From the NCBI GenBank assembly GCA_028278425.1, contig JANQEJ010000221.1, positions 1 through 64,000 of the forward strand: a stretch of DNA of 64,000 nucleotides. Reading direction: 5' to 3'. This DNA is from Planctomycetota bacterium (GTDB lineage Bacteria > Planctomycetota > UBA1135 > GCA-002686595). This document shows, in pieces, positions 20,274 through 29,231 of this stretch. The stretch's first letter is position 1. Each line of letters begins with the position of its first letter. The notes under the pieces were generated by a model. The model made no database searches. It was not told where the DNA came from and saw only the letters and a list, made by a program, of their open reading frames with translations. Position numbers and translations under genes: made by a program.

Positions 20274-22027
20274 CGGTCCGCGACGAGATCCGCGAGCCGC
20301 TGGAGCGAACGCTCGCCTGGCAGCTCCGCTTCCGCGACGGCGAGGGCCGCATCGTCTGTCCCAAGCACAAGGTCGAGCACACCGGCAAGAGCGCCTGCGC
20401 CGCGATCACCGCGGTCGAGCTCTGGCGGCTGACCGGCCGCGAGGAGCACCTCGCGGTCGCGGTGCAGCAGGGCCGGCGCCTGGTCGCCAACCTCGTGCGC
20501 GAGGGGACGAGCCCGTGCCACACCTTCCGGCCGGGGCGCCACGACCCCTACAACTGCTCGAACAGCGTGATCGACGGCGGCGCGTGCAGCGACGCGCTCG
20601 CGCACCTCGTCACGACCTGCGGCGAGCGCCTCGCGCCCGAGGACGCGCGCGCTTTCGCGGACGCGAGCCTCTTGCACGCGCGCACCTACCTGCGCTACGC
20701 CGTGCTCGACAAGGGCATCCCGGCGCAGCGCGCGTGGGGGCTGACCGGCCTCGCGGGCGCGCTGGCGCTCGAGCGGGACGACGCCCTCGACAAGGCGCTG
20801 GTCGGCGCGGTGGCGCGCCTCGAGGAGATCCAGAACGGCGACGGCAGCTTTCCCTACCACCCGCTCGACTGGGGCGCCGAGCACGCCGGCGCGAGCGACG
20901 TGTCGGCCTTCTACCAGTCGCGCGTCACCGGGTTCGTCCTGTACGCGCTCGAGCGCAGCGGCCGCGATCCGGCGGAGGGCGTCTTCCGCGCGCCGCTCCT
21001 GCGCGGGCTCGACTTCCTGCTCGCGCTGCAGGGCCCCGACGGGGTCAAGACGGGGCTGGTCGAGGCGAAACCCTGGTACTGGGGCGCTTCGTACGAGGTC
21101 GCCTCGCACCCGTTCGACGTCTACGCGTTCGCCCGCGGCTGGCGGCTGTTCCGGAACCCGCGCTACGCGCACGCGGCGGCGGACGCGTTCCGCGCGTGGG
21201 TGCGCCACCTGACCGACCAGGGCGAGCCGCGGAGCCACTTCGCGGGGCCCGGGCGCGGGCCGAGCTACCAGTGCCCGCTCTTCTGGGCGGCGCACGCGTG
21301 CTGGATCGCGCGCGCGGCGGAGGACCTCGAGGCGATCTTCGCCGAGGAGCCGCCGCGGCCGATCCGCCTCGAGACCGCGGCGATCGACCTGCGCGTCACC
21401 TGGTTCCCGCACGCCGCGCTCGGCCGGCTGGAAGACGGCGCGGTCGTCGCGTGGGTGCGCGGGGCGCGACCGGGGTGCAACGTGCACCACGGCAGCCCGC
21501 ACGGCGCCGGGCTGATCCGCGTCGTGCGCAAGGAGGACGGCGCCGAGCTGATCCAGCGCTGCCCGCTCGGCGGCGCGAACGAGTGTGAGTGGCGCGGCGC
21601 GTCGGGGCTGCCGTCGCTCGCGCGCGGGCTGCGCTCGGGCGGCCGCGAGGTGCGCTTCGGCCTCTGGCTCGCGCGTGTCGAGAGACGCGCGGGGCACACC
21701 GGGGCGGCGCTGCGCGCCCCGCTCGGGGTCTTCCGGCGCGGCGTCCTCGCCTTCGGGCACCCGCGCGTGGGGAGCGCCTTCGACCTCGCCCCGGAGGCTC
21801 AGGTCGAGAACGACGGGCTGCGGCTCGCCGGCCGGCTCGCCTGGCGCGACGGCACGCCGGTTCCCGAGAGCAAGGTCGAGCGCGGCTACCGCGTCCAGGG
21901 CGACGGCCTCGAGGTCACCGACGTCCTGGCCTCGCCCGGCCGGGCGCGGCGGGTCGACTACGTGATCCCGGCGGCCGCGCGGGACGTGCAGCGCGAGGGC
22001 AACCGCGTGTCCTACCGGCTGGCTTGA
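20270..22027 (+). CDS. Alpha-toroid protein with C-terminal beta domain, unknown function
   Basis: A 585-residue protein without a signal peptide. About residues 1-360 are helical with repeats typical of (alpha/alpha)6 barrels (for example EEIQNGDGSFPYHP, SRVTGFVLYALERSG and RGLDFLLALQGPDG), as in prenyltransferase-like, heparinase-like or glucuronyl-epimerase-like proteins. The remaining part (about 370-585) looks beta-rich, like the C-terminal sandwich of polysaccharide lyases. I do not recognise the exact family. The setting, between a GT2 and a sulfatase-fold gene and overlapped 4 bp at its start, suggests a glycan-acting enzyme, perhaps an epimerase or lyase acting inside the cell. That is inference only. 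Confidence 0.6.
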   Translation: MTVRDEIREPLERTLAWQLRFRDGEGRIVCPKHKVEHTGKSACAAITAVELWRLTGREEHLAVAVQQGRRLVANLVREGTSPCHTFRPGRHDPYNCSNSVIDGGACSDALAHLVTTCGERLAPEDARAFADASLLHARTYLRYAVLDKGIPAQRAWGLTGLAGALALERDDALDKALVGAVARLEEIQNGDGSFPYHPLDWGAEHAGASDVSAFYQSRVTGFVLYALERSGRDPAEGVFRAPLLRGLDFLLALQGPDGVKTGLVEAKPWYWGASYEVASHPFDVYAFARGWRLFRNPRYAHAAADAFRAWVRHLTDQGEPRSHFAGPGRGPSYQCPLFWAAHACWIARAAEDLEAIFAEEPPRPIRLETAAIDLRVTWFPHAALGRLEDGAVVAWVRGARPGCNVHHGSPHGAGLIRVVRKEDGAELIQRCPLGGANECEWRGASGLPSLARGLRSGGREVRFGLWLARVERRAGHTGAALRAPLGVFRRGVLAFGHPRVGSAFDLAPEAQVENDGLRLAGRLAWRDGTPVPESKVERGYRVQGDGLEVTDVLASPGRARRVDYVIPAAARDVQREGNRVSYRLA

Positions 22028-22089
22028 GGCCCTCCCCGGGCTAAGCTGGACGCGTCGGGGTCCATCGCAGGGGCCCCCGGCGCGACCCG

Positions 22090-24153
22090 ATGCCCTCCGA
22101 CCCCTCCGCCGACCCCCCCGGCCTCGCCGCCACGCTCCGCGCCGGGCTCACGGGCGGGCTCCTCGGCGCCCTCTTCTTCGGGCTGGTCGACGGGCCGCTC
22201 GCCTGGTGGATGGGGCCGCGCGTCGGCGTGCTCGCAGGCGTGGGGTGCGTCGCGGCGACGGTGCTGCTCTACGTCGCGGTCTACGGGACCGCGGGGCTGG
22301 CGCTCGCCGTGCCGGCCCACCTGCTGCTGCGGCGGCGCGGGGGCCAGACCCGCTTCGCGGTGCTGACCGGCCTCGTCCTCGGCGGCGGGCTCTTCCTGGA
22401 GATCTACTGGTGGACGCGGCCGTTCGTCTTCTACGGCCACTCGTCGACGTCGCCGGAGCGCTTGGCGGCCGCCGGCGTGATGCTGGTCGTCGGGCTCGGG
22501 CTCGGGCTCCTCGGGGGGTGGCTGCTCGCGCGGCTGCCGGCGCAGAGCCACCGGGTGTTCCACGTCGCGCTCGGCGCCTGCGTTCTCCTCGGAGCGTTGA
22601 CGATGGTGCTCGACCGGCGCGCGTCGACCGGCTCCGGCCGCGGAGACTTGAACGAGCGCAACCAGGGGCTTCCGAACGTGCTGCTCATCGTCGTCGACGC
22701 GCTGCGCGCGGACGTCCTCGAGCCCTACGGCTCCGAGGTCGTCAAGACGCCGCACCTGAAGGAGCTCGCCGCGAACGGCGTCGTCTTCGAGAACGCGTTG
22801 GTCCAGGCGCCGTTCACCTGGTCGAGCTTCGGCTCGATCCTCACGGGCAAATACCCGCGCCGGCACGGGCTCGTCGCCATGTCGCCCGAGTTCCGCATGC
22901 GGATCGCGCAGAACGTCACGCTGCCCTGGCACCTGAAACAGGCCGAGAGGGAATCCGGCGGCGTCAGGCTGGAGGACGGCGACTACGCCGGCGCGACGTT
23001 CATGACCGGCACGCTCTCGCAGGGTTCCGGGCTGATGCACGGCTTCGACTGCTACTTCGAGGCGATGGCGGGGCACGAGCTGGTCTACCTCGACAGCACG
23101 TGGAGCGTGTTCCGCTCGAACCTCCTGCTCTTCCTCGTCAAGAACAAGCTCACACAGCGCTTCGACAACAGCCTGGTCGTGACCACCGCGGTGGACTGGC
23201 TGCGCGCGAACGAGGGGCGGCGCTTCGTCGCCATGCTGCACCTCTACTCGACGCACACGCCGTACGACCCGGAGGAGGAGTTCCGCGCGATGTACTGCGA
23301 CCCCGCGTACGACGGGCCGATCCCGGCGTTCTACGCGGAGCACCGGCTCGAGCTCGAGAGCGGGAGGTACGAGCCGACCGACGCGGACGTCGAGCAGATC
23401 CGGAACCTCTACTACGGCGGCACGTCGCAGGCGGACCGCGACGTCGGCATCGTCCTCGACGAGCTCGAGCGCAGCGGGGCGCTGGAGAACACGCTCGTGA
23501 TCTTCACCTCGGACCACGGCGAGGAGCTCTACGAGCACGGGCTCTGGGAGCACAACTGGATGTACCAGACCAACCTGCGCATCCCGCTGATCCTGTCGTG
23601 GCCGGCGCGGCTGCCGAAGGGCAAGCGCGTGAGCGCGCTGGTCGAGACCGTGGACCTCCTGCCCACGGTCTGCGAGCTGCTCGGCCTCGCGCCGCCGCCG
23701 GACAAGGGCGAGTACGAGCGCGTCGACGGCAAGAGCCTCGTCCCGCTCATCGACGGCCGAGTGGAGAGCGTCAAGCGCTACAGCTTCGCCGAGAACGGTC
23801 GCTTCGCGTCGATCCAGGACGCGCGCACGAAGCTGATCGTGCGCGCGGAGGTGCTCGAGGACGAGGACGGCTGGGCCAAGGTCAAGTCCGGCGAGCTGGA
23901 GAAGCCACGCTTCTTCGACCTCGCGGCCGATCCGGACGAGCTGGTCAACGCCTTCGACGAGCGCCCCGAGGACGTCGAGCGCCTCTTCGCGGAGCTCTCG
24001 GCCTGGTCGGACGCGCTGCCCATCCCGCGCGCCGAGGTCGTGCGCTCGGCGCGCGACGCCGAGAACGAGGAGCTCTTCCACGCCTTGGGGTACACCGGCG
24101 ACACCGGCGACGCCGACGCGCTGCGCGAAGGGGAGGACCGGGAGCGAGATTGA
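22090..24153 (+). CDS. Membrane-anchored sulfatase-fold protein, probably a phospho-group transferase
   Basis: A 687-residue protein with about five N-terminal membrane helices (residues 15-190) and a periplasmic alkaline-phosphatase-superfamily domain from about 195. Metal ligands are visible: D203 and D208 in VVDALRAD, and D475/H476 in TSDHGEELYEHG. The nucleophile site reads APFTWSSF with T243, not the C/S-x-P-x-R needed to make formylglycine. A true sulfatase is therefore unlikely. The pattern fits phosphoethanolamine or phosphoglycerol transferases, which use Thr, or a related hydrolase. It lies inside the polysaccharide operon, and the following glycosyltransferase overlaps its stop (TTGA). 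A role in decorating the exported glycan or lipid is plausible. Confidence 0.78.
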   Translation: MPSDPSADPPGLAATLRAGLTGGLLGALFFGLVDGPLAWWMGPRVGVLAGVGCVAATVLLYVAVYGTAGLALAVPAHLLLRRRGGQTRFAVLTGLVLGGGLFLEIYWWTRPFVFYGHSSTSPERLAAAGVMLVVGLGLGLLGGWLLARLPAQSHRVFHVALGACVLLGALTMVLDRRASTGSGRGDLNERNQGLPNVLLIVVDALRADVLEPYGSEVVKTPHLKELAANGVVFENALVQAPFTWSSFGSILTGKYPRRHGLVAMSPEFRMRIAQNVTLPWHLKQAERESGGVRLEDGDYAGATFMTGTLSQGSGLMHGFDCYFEAMAGHELVYLDSTWSVFRSNLLLFLVKNKLTQRFDNSLVVTTAVDWLRANEGRRFVAMLHLYSTHTPYDPEEEFRAMYCDPAYDGPIPAFYAEHRLELESGRYEPTDADVEQIRNLYYGGTSQADRDVGIVLDELERSGALENTLVIFTSDHGEELYEHGLWEHNWMYQTNLRIPLILSWPARLPKGKRVSALVETVDLLPTVCELLGLAPPPDKGEYERVDGKSLVPLIDGRVESVKRYSFAENGRFASIQDARTKLIVRAEVLEDEDGWAKVKSGELEKPRFFDLAADPDELVNAFDERPEDVERLFAELSAWSDALPIPRAEVVRSARDAENEELFHALGYTGDTGDADALREGEDRERD

Positions 24154-25316
24154 GCACCGAGCTCGTCCTCGTCGCGAACGCGCGCATGCCGTCGCAGCGC
24201 GCCCAGTCGATGCAGGTGGCGCAGATGGCCGCGGGCTTCGCGCGGCAGGGGGCGCGGACGACGCTGCTCCACGCGCGGCGACACCCGACGCCGCCGTTGC
24301 CGCCGGGGCAGGACGTCTTCGACTACTACGCGGTGCCCGCGGGCGAGCGGCCCGCGATCGCCGCGGTGCCGTGCGTCGACTGGATCGACCGCGCGCCGCG
24401 CAGCCTCCAGTTCGGCCCCGCGCGCGTGCAGGAGTGGAGCTTCGCGCGCAACGCGGCGCGGCGCGTGCGCGAGCAGCACGCCGACGCGCTGGTCTACAGC
24501 CGCGAGGTCGAGACCGCGCGCGTGCTCGGCGGGAGGCAGCGGGTCTTCCTCGAGCTGCACCGCGTGCCGGGGAGCCGCCTGCGGCGCCGGCGGCTGCTCC
24601 AGGCGGCGCCGGCCTGCGGCGGCGTGGTGGCGATCAGCGGCGGCGTGCGCGACGACCTCGTCGCGCTCGGCGTGCCGCTCGACGCGATCCGCGTCGAGCA
24701 CGACGCGGTCGACCGCGAGCGCTTCCGCGGCCTGCCCGGCCGCGACGAGGCGCGCGCGGAGCTCGGGATCGAGCGCGACGCTCCGGTGGTCGTCTACGCC
24801 GGCGGGCTCCTCGCCTGGAAGGGCGTCGACGTCTTGCTCGGCGCGGCGCGGAAGCTCCCCGACGTCACGTTCGTCGTCGCCGGCGGGATGGACGCGGACG
24901 TGGAGCGCACGCGCGCGCTGGCCGGGGGGCTCGCGAACGTTCGCCTGGACGGCTTTCAGCCGCCGGCGCGCGTTCCGGTCTATCTCGCCGCCGGCGACGT
25001 CGGCGCCGTTCCCAACCGCTCGCAACCGGCGATCAGCGCCAGGTACACCTCGCCGCTGAAGGTGTTCGAGGCCCTGGCGGCGGGGTTGCCGCTGGTGGCG
25101 AGCGACCTGCCGAGCCTGCGCGACGTCCTCGGCGACGAGGACGCGGTGCTCGTACCGCCGGACGACGACGCGGCGCTCGCGGCGGGGCTCGAGCGGCTTC
25201 TGGGCGACGCGGAGCTCCGCGCGCGGCTCGCGGCGCGCGGCCGCGAGCGCGCGGAGGAGCTGACCTGGGACGCGCGCGCGCGCCGGCTGCTCGACTGGAT
25301 GGGGGAGCGGGCGTGA
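24150..25316 (+). CDS. GT4-like glycosyltransferase
   Basis: A 388-residue GT-B protein starting at TTG 24150, which overlaps the sulfatase-fold stop. The opening ELVLVANARMPSQRAQS is characteristic of a GT4 subgroup that carries an R-A-x-S motif. The donor domain starts with PVVVYAGGLLAWKGVDVLLG and has TSPLKVFEALAAGLPLVASD with the conserved glutamate. The sugar-binding element reads SARYTSPLKVFEAL, so the first acidic residue of the usual pair is absent. The following gene starts within its stop (GTGA). Confidence 0.82.
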   Translation: MSTELVLVANARMPSQRAQSMQVAQMAAGFARQGARTTLLHARRHPTPPLPPGQDVFDYYAVPAGERPAIAAVPCVDWIDRAPRSLQFGPARVQEWSFARNAARRVREQHADALVYSREVETARVLGGRQRVFLELHRVPGSRLRRRRLLQAAPACGGVVAISGGVRDDLVALGVPLDAIRVEHDAVDRERFRGLPGRDEARAELGIERDAPVVVYAGGLLAWKGVDVLLGAARKLPDVTFVVAGGMDADVERTRALAGGLANVRLDGFQPPARVPVYLAAGDVGAVPNRSQPAISARYTSPLKVFEALAAGLPLVASDLPSLRDVLGDEDAVLVPPDDDAALAAGLERLLGDAELRARLAARGRERAEELTWDARARRLLDWMGERA

Positions 25317-26485
25317 AGGTCCTCTACCTGACCGACTCGCTCTCCGACCTGGACGGCGTCGGGCGCTACGCGATCGAGCTGATCCGCGCGCTCGAGGAGC
25401 TCGTGCCGAGCCTCTCCGTCGAGGTCCTGCTCGCGCGCAAGCACCGGCCGACCTCGGCCGACGTCCCCGCGCGCTGGAAGGTCGGGGTGGCGTTGCCGCC
25501 CGACTACTTCTTCTACATGACGCCCGCGCGCTTCTGGGCGAGCCGGATCGTTGCGACGCGGCGGGTGAAGCAGGCCGCGCGCGGCGCGGACCTCGTCCAC
25601 GCGATCAAGGACTACCCGCACAACCTGGTCGCGCTCGACGGAGCGCGCTCCGCCGGCAAGCCGTGCATCGCGACCGCGCACGGGACCTACACCGTGCAGC
25701 CGCTGCTCGATCCAAGGCACCGCGCGCGGGCGCTGAAGACCTACGCGGGCTTCGACGGGATGATCTCCGTGTCGAGCTACACGCGCCGGCGGCTCTTCGA
25801 CGCGCTGCCCGAGGGCGCGCTCGATCCCACGCGCGTGCACGTCGTGCCCAACTGCGTCGACGCCGACCGCTACGCCGAGCCGCGCGGCCTCACCGGCCGG
25901 CCGTGGACCGACAAGCGCTTCACGCTCGGCATCGGCGAGACCAAGGAGAGAAAGGGGCACCACCTCGCGATCGCGGCGTGGTGCCGCGTCGCGCGCGACC
26001 ACCCGGAGCTGCACCACTTCGTCGTCGGGCGGCGGTCGGGGGACGGCTACGAGGCGTCGCTGCACGCGCTCGCCGGCGAGGCCGGCGTCGGCGACCGGCT
26101 GCACTTCCTCGGCAACGTCGAGGAGGCGGAGAAGATCGACCTCCTCCAGCGCGCGGAGGCCTTCGTACACACGCCGGTGACCGCGGCGGACGGCGGCTTC
26201 GAGGGCTTCGGCATCGTCTATCTCGAGGCGGCCGCGAGCGGGACGCCCAGCGTCGGCACGCGCGACTCCGGCGCCGAGGACGCGGTGGACGACGGCGTCA
26301 GCGGGCTGCTCGCCGACGCCGACGTCGGCGCGGTCGAGACCGCCCTGCGTTCGTTGGTCGAAGACGGGGAGCTGCGCGCGCGCCTCGCCGCGGCCGGCCC
26401 CGCGGCCGCGCGCCGGCGCAACTGGCGCGACAACGCCGAGCGCGTGCTCTCGCTCTACCGCCGCGCCCTGGAGGGCTCGGGTTGA
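25313..26485 (+). CDS. GT4-family glycosyltransferase
   Basis: A 390-residue GT-B enzyme starting GTG 25313 (4-bp overlap). KVLYLTDSLSDLDGVGRYA opens the acceptor domain, and CIATAHGTYTVQPL follows mid-domain. The donor domain has LGIGETKERKGHHLAIAAW and the E-x7-E element GGFEGFGIVYLEAAASGTP. The gene is coupled on both sides by 4-bp overlaps, the next one being the flippase. Family and fold are certain, the sugar unknown. Confidence 0.88.
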   Translation: MKVLYLTDSLSDLDGVGRYAIELIRALEELVPSLSVEVLLARKHRPTSADVPARWKVGVALPPDYFFYMTPARFWASRIVATRRVKQAARGADLVHAIKDYPHNLVALDGARSAGKPCIATAHGTYTVQPLLDPRHRARALKTYAGFDGMISVSSYTRRRLFDALPEGALDPTRVHVVPNCVDADRYAEPRGLTGRPWTDKRFTLGIGETKERKGHHLAIAAWCRVARDHPELHHFVVGRRSGDGYEASLHALAGEAGVGDRLHFLGNVEEAEKIDLLQRAEAFVHTPVTAADGGFEGFGIVYLEAAASGTPSVGTRDSGAEDAVDDGVSGLLADADVGAVETALRSLVEDGELRARLAAAGPAAARRRNWRDNAERVLSLYRRALEGSG

Positions 26486-27813
26486 GCCCGTTCAAGAACA
26501 AGTTCCTGCGGAACGTGGCGACCCTCCAGTTCGGCGGCGCGATGAGCGCGGGGCTCGCCTTCGTGTCCTCGGTCGGGCTCGCGCACGTTCTCGGCGCGCG
26601 CGACCAGGGGCTCTGGGTCGTCTCGCTCCAGCTCTACGCCTTCGCCTTCTTCCTGATCAACCTCGGGATGGTGCAGGTGGCGATCACGCAGGTCGCCGCC
26701 GCGAGCGCGCGCGGCCTCAAGGACAAGGTGGCGGACTGGCTCGCCTTCGTCGCCAAGGCCTACCTCCTGTTCGGGGTCTTCCTCGTCGTGAGCGGCTGGT
26801 TCGTCCTGCCGCACGTCGTCGACCTGTGGCACGCCTACAACCCGACGGTGGACGTGCGCGTCGCGCGGTGGGCCTGGATGCTGAGCTTCGCGCCGCTCCT
26901 CGACGTGCCGCGCGCGGTCGCCGTCACCGCGCTGCAGGGGACGCGGCGGATGGTGGCGCTCACGCAGCTCGAGAACGCGACGGAGCTCACGCGCACGTTC
27001 CTCGTGATCGCCGGAGCGGTGATCACGCGCTCACCCTTCGGCGCGGTGCTCGGACAGCTCATGGCGACGTTCGTGGGGTCGGTGCTGGGCGTGGCGCTCT
27101 ACCGCCGCTCGCACGGGGACGGCTCGTATCCGCTGCCGGGCGTGCGCGCCATCGCCCACAACGTCCGCCACGTGCCGTTCCGGATGGGGCTGCGCCTCGC
27201 GCTGCGCTTCGGGATCATGCGCCAGCTCGACGCGCTCGGCAGCAAGATCGCGCCGCCGCTCATCATCCAGACCTTCGGCACGCCGGAGTGGGTCGCCTAC
27301 TTCCGCATCGCGCAGGGGATCATGAACGTGCCGCTCATGCTGATGCAGGGGATCAGCCGCACGGCGCTGCCCGCCATGGCGGAGCTCAAGGGGCTGAAGA
27401 TGGACGCGCGCTTCGAGCGCGTGTACTGGCGCGCGACGCTCTTCGGCGGCGGCCTGATCACCGCGGGGCTCCTGCTCTGCCTGCCGGTCGTGCGCGTGCT
27501 CGTGTGGAAGATGTTCCCGTCGGACTACCACGAGCCGATCTGGGAGCTCAGCCTGATCCTGGCGCTCGCCCTGACGCTGGTCGCGTTCTCGATCGCCTTC
27601 GACTCCTTCTACCTCGGGACGAACGCGCTCAGGGCGGGGATCGCGATCAACCTCCTGAGCTTCTTCGTCAGCGTGCCGCTGATGGCGTATCTCGCCCACC
27701 GCATCCCGACGACCGGGGCCGCCTGGGGCTACGTCGGCATCGGCTGCTGGATGTTCGTCCACAACGCGTACATCCTCTGGCACTTCCGCCACGCGCGGAG
27801 GGGAGCGACCTGA
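26482..27813 (+). CDS. Polysaccharide flippase (MOP/oligosaccharidyl-lipid family)
   Basis: A 443-residue polytopic inner-membrane protein with about 12 helices. The order and spacing fit the MOP exporter superfamily (Wzx, MurJ, RfbX). The first helix pair is preceded by LRNVATLQFGGAMSAGLA and followed by VLGARDQGLWVVSLQLY, the characteristic L-G-x-x-x-x-G-x-W/Y motif between helices 1 and 2. It would move the lipid-linked oligosaccharide across the inner membrane. The TTG start overlaps the previous stop. Wzy-type polymerase candidates are not seen beside it, so the glycan may be a short non-polymerised chain or polymerised by a distant enzyme. Confidence 0.85.
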   Translation: MSPFKNKFLRNVATLQFGGAMSAGLAFVSSVGLAHVLGARDQGLWVVSLQLYAFAFFLINLGMVQVAITQVAAASARGLKDKVADWLAFVAKAYLLFGVFLVVSGWFVLPHVVDLWHAYNPTVDVRVARWAWMLSFAPLLDVPRAVAVTALQGTRRMVALTQLENATELTRTFLVIAGAVITRSPFGAVLGQLMATFVGSVLGVALYRRSHGDGSYPLPGVRAIAHNVRHVPFRMGLRLALRFGIMRQLDALGSKIAPPLIIQTFGTPEWVAYFRIAQGIMNVPLMLMQGISRTALPAMAELKGLKMDARFERVYWRATLFGGGLITAGLLLCLPVVRVLVWKMFPSDYHEPIWELSLILALALTLVAFSIAFDSFYLGTNALRAGIAINLLSFFVSVPLMAYLAHRIPTTGAAWGYVGIGCWMFVHNAYILWHFRHARRGAT

Positions 27814-27814
27814 C

Positions 27815-29098
27815 GTGCGCGTCCTCTTCTTGAACGACCTCAGCGATCCGCGCATCGGTTCGTCGATTCGGATGATGTACCAGGAGGCCGAAAGGCTGCG
27901 CGAGCTCGGCCACGAGACCGCCCTGATCACCGCGACGCAGGACCCGGCCGAGGTGGGGGAGACGGCGATCGAGGGCATGCGGACCTTCCGCGTGCACTCG
28001 GACTACCCGGTGCGCTGGCGGGCGTGGGTGGCGCTGGACAACAAGCGCGTGCGCGGGCCGGTGCGGGGGGTGCTCGCCGACTGGAAGCCGGACGTCGTGC
28101 ACAGCCACCTGATCCACACGCACCTCTCCTACGCGTCGCTGACGGCGGCGCGCGAGGCGGGCGCGGGCGTCGTCTTCACCGCGCACGACGTGATGACGTT
28201 CTGCTACCAGAAGCTCACGTGCTTCCACGGGGGCGAGGAGCACGGGGGGAAGCTGCGCGACTACCGCGCTTACTGGCAGAAGTGCATCCCGTGCCAGCGC
28301 TTCCGCTTCCGCCCGGGCCGCAACCGCGCGATCCGCCGCGTGCTCGAGCGCGACGTTCACCGCTTCACGGTCGTGTCCGACGAGCTCGGCCGCGTGATCG
28401 AGGCGAACGGGATCCGCGTCGACCGCACGATCCACAACGCCCTGCGCGAGCAGCCGCGGCTCCCCGCGCCGGAGGAGGTCGACGCCTTTCGCGCGGAGCA
28501 CGGTCTCGCCGGCAAGCAAGTGATCGCGATCGGCGGGCGGCTCCACGAGCAGAAGGGCGTCGTGCAGCTCCTCCGCGCGCTGGCGGCGCTCGCGCGGGAG
28601 TTTCCCGAGCTGCGGCTCGTGGTCATGGGACGGCGCGACGTGTACGACCGCGAGTTCGCGGGCGAGGCTCGCGCGCTCGGCGTCGCGGACCGGGTCGTGC
28701 CGACCGGCTGGCTCGACGGCGACGAGCTCCAGCGCGCCTACGCCGCGGTCGACGTGTTCGTCACGCCTTCGATCTGTCTGGACACCTTCGGCCTCGTCAA
28801 CCTGGAGGCGATGGAGCACCGAAAGCCCGTGGTCGCGACCGAGTTCGGGGGAAGCCCCGAGGTCGTCCTGGACGGCGAGACCGGGCTCGTCGTGAACCCC
28901 TTCGACGTCGAGGCCCTGGCGGCGCGGATCGCGGCGCTCCTGCGCGACCCGGCGCGCGCCCGGGCGATGGGGGAGGCCGGCTATCTCCGGCTCCGGGAGC
29001 GGTTTACGATCGCCCGCCTCACCGACGAGTTCCTCGAGGAGTACGAGCTCGCGCGGGCCGCCGTTTCCGTCAGGAGCGGGGGGCCGCCCGGCCGATAA
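27815..29098 (+). CDS. GT4-family glycosyltransferase with cysteine-rich insert
   Basis: A 427-residue GT-B enzyme one base after the flippase stop, with a GTG start. RVLFLNDLSDPRIGSSIR opens it, and VVHSHLIHTHLSYASL follows. A four-cysteine insertion (about residues 130-165: CYQK..C..., then CIPC) sits in the acceptor domain. Such clusters are seen in a GT4 subgroup and may bind a metal. The donor domain has CLDTFGLVNLEAMEHRKPVV with the key glutamate and a GETGLVVNP loop. It is probably the last gene of the operon. Confidence 0.87.
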   Translation: MRVLFLNDLSDPRIGSSIRMMYQEAERLRELGHETALITATQDPAEVGETAIEGMRTFRVHSDYPVRWRAWVALDNKRVRGPVRGVLADWKPDVVHSHLIHTHLSYASLTAAREAGAGVVFTAHDVMTFCYQKLTCFHGGEEHGGKLRDYRAYWQKCIPCQRFRFRPGRNRAIRRVLERDVHRFTVVSDELGRVIEANGIRVDRTIHNALREQPRLPAPEEVDAFRAEHGLAGKQVIAIGGRLHEQKGVVQLLRALAALAREFPELRLVVMGRRDVYDREFAGEARALGVADRVVPTGWLDGDELQRAYAAVDVFVTPSICLDTFGLVNLEAMEHRKPVVATEFGGSPEVVLDGETGLVVNPFDVEALAARIAALLRDPARARAMGEAGYLRLRERFTIARLTDEFLEEYELARAAVSVRSGGPPGR

Positions 29099-29140
29099 AG
29101 ACCGGAGTCCGATTCACCCAAAGCCTTGTCCCGGAACGGG

Positions 29141-29169
29141 TTGCGGGACCTTTTGGGGCGGGGTAGAGT
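29141..29169 (+). promoter_or_regulatory. Promoter TTGCGG-N17-TAGAGT
   Basis: A -35 (TTGCGG, 29141-29146) and -10 (TAGAGT, 29164-29169) are separated by exactly 17 bases. They lie about 60 bases before the ATG at 29232, in the 133-bp gap after the glycosyltransferase operon. This is one of the clearest housekeeping-type promoters in the window. Confidence 0.5.
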
Positions 29170-29231
29170 TGCGCGGAACGGCCCGCCCTTTCGGCCTTCC
29201 GCTCGCACCCCCCGGACTCGATCAGCACCCC

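Noticed and set aside
12746..29098. A horizontally acquired island bounded by mobile elements
   Set aside because: No integrase, transposase, tRNA-flanking direct repeats or marked composition change is visible at the borders of the glycosyltransferase locus.
29169..29231. A TTG start at 29169 for the second radical SAM protein
   Set aside because: It would add 21 residues not seen in the family and would begin within the TAGAGT promoter box; ATG 29232 matches the usual first strand.
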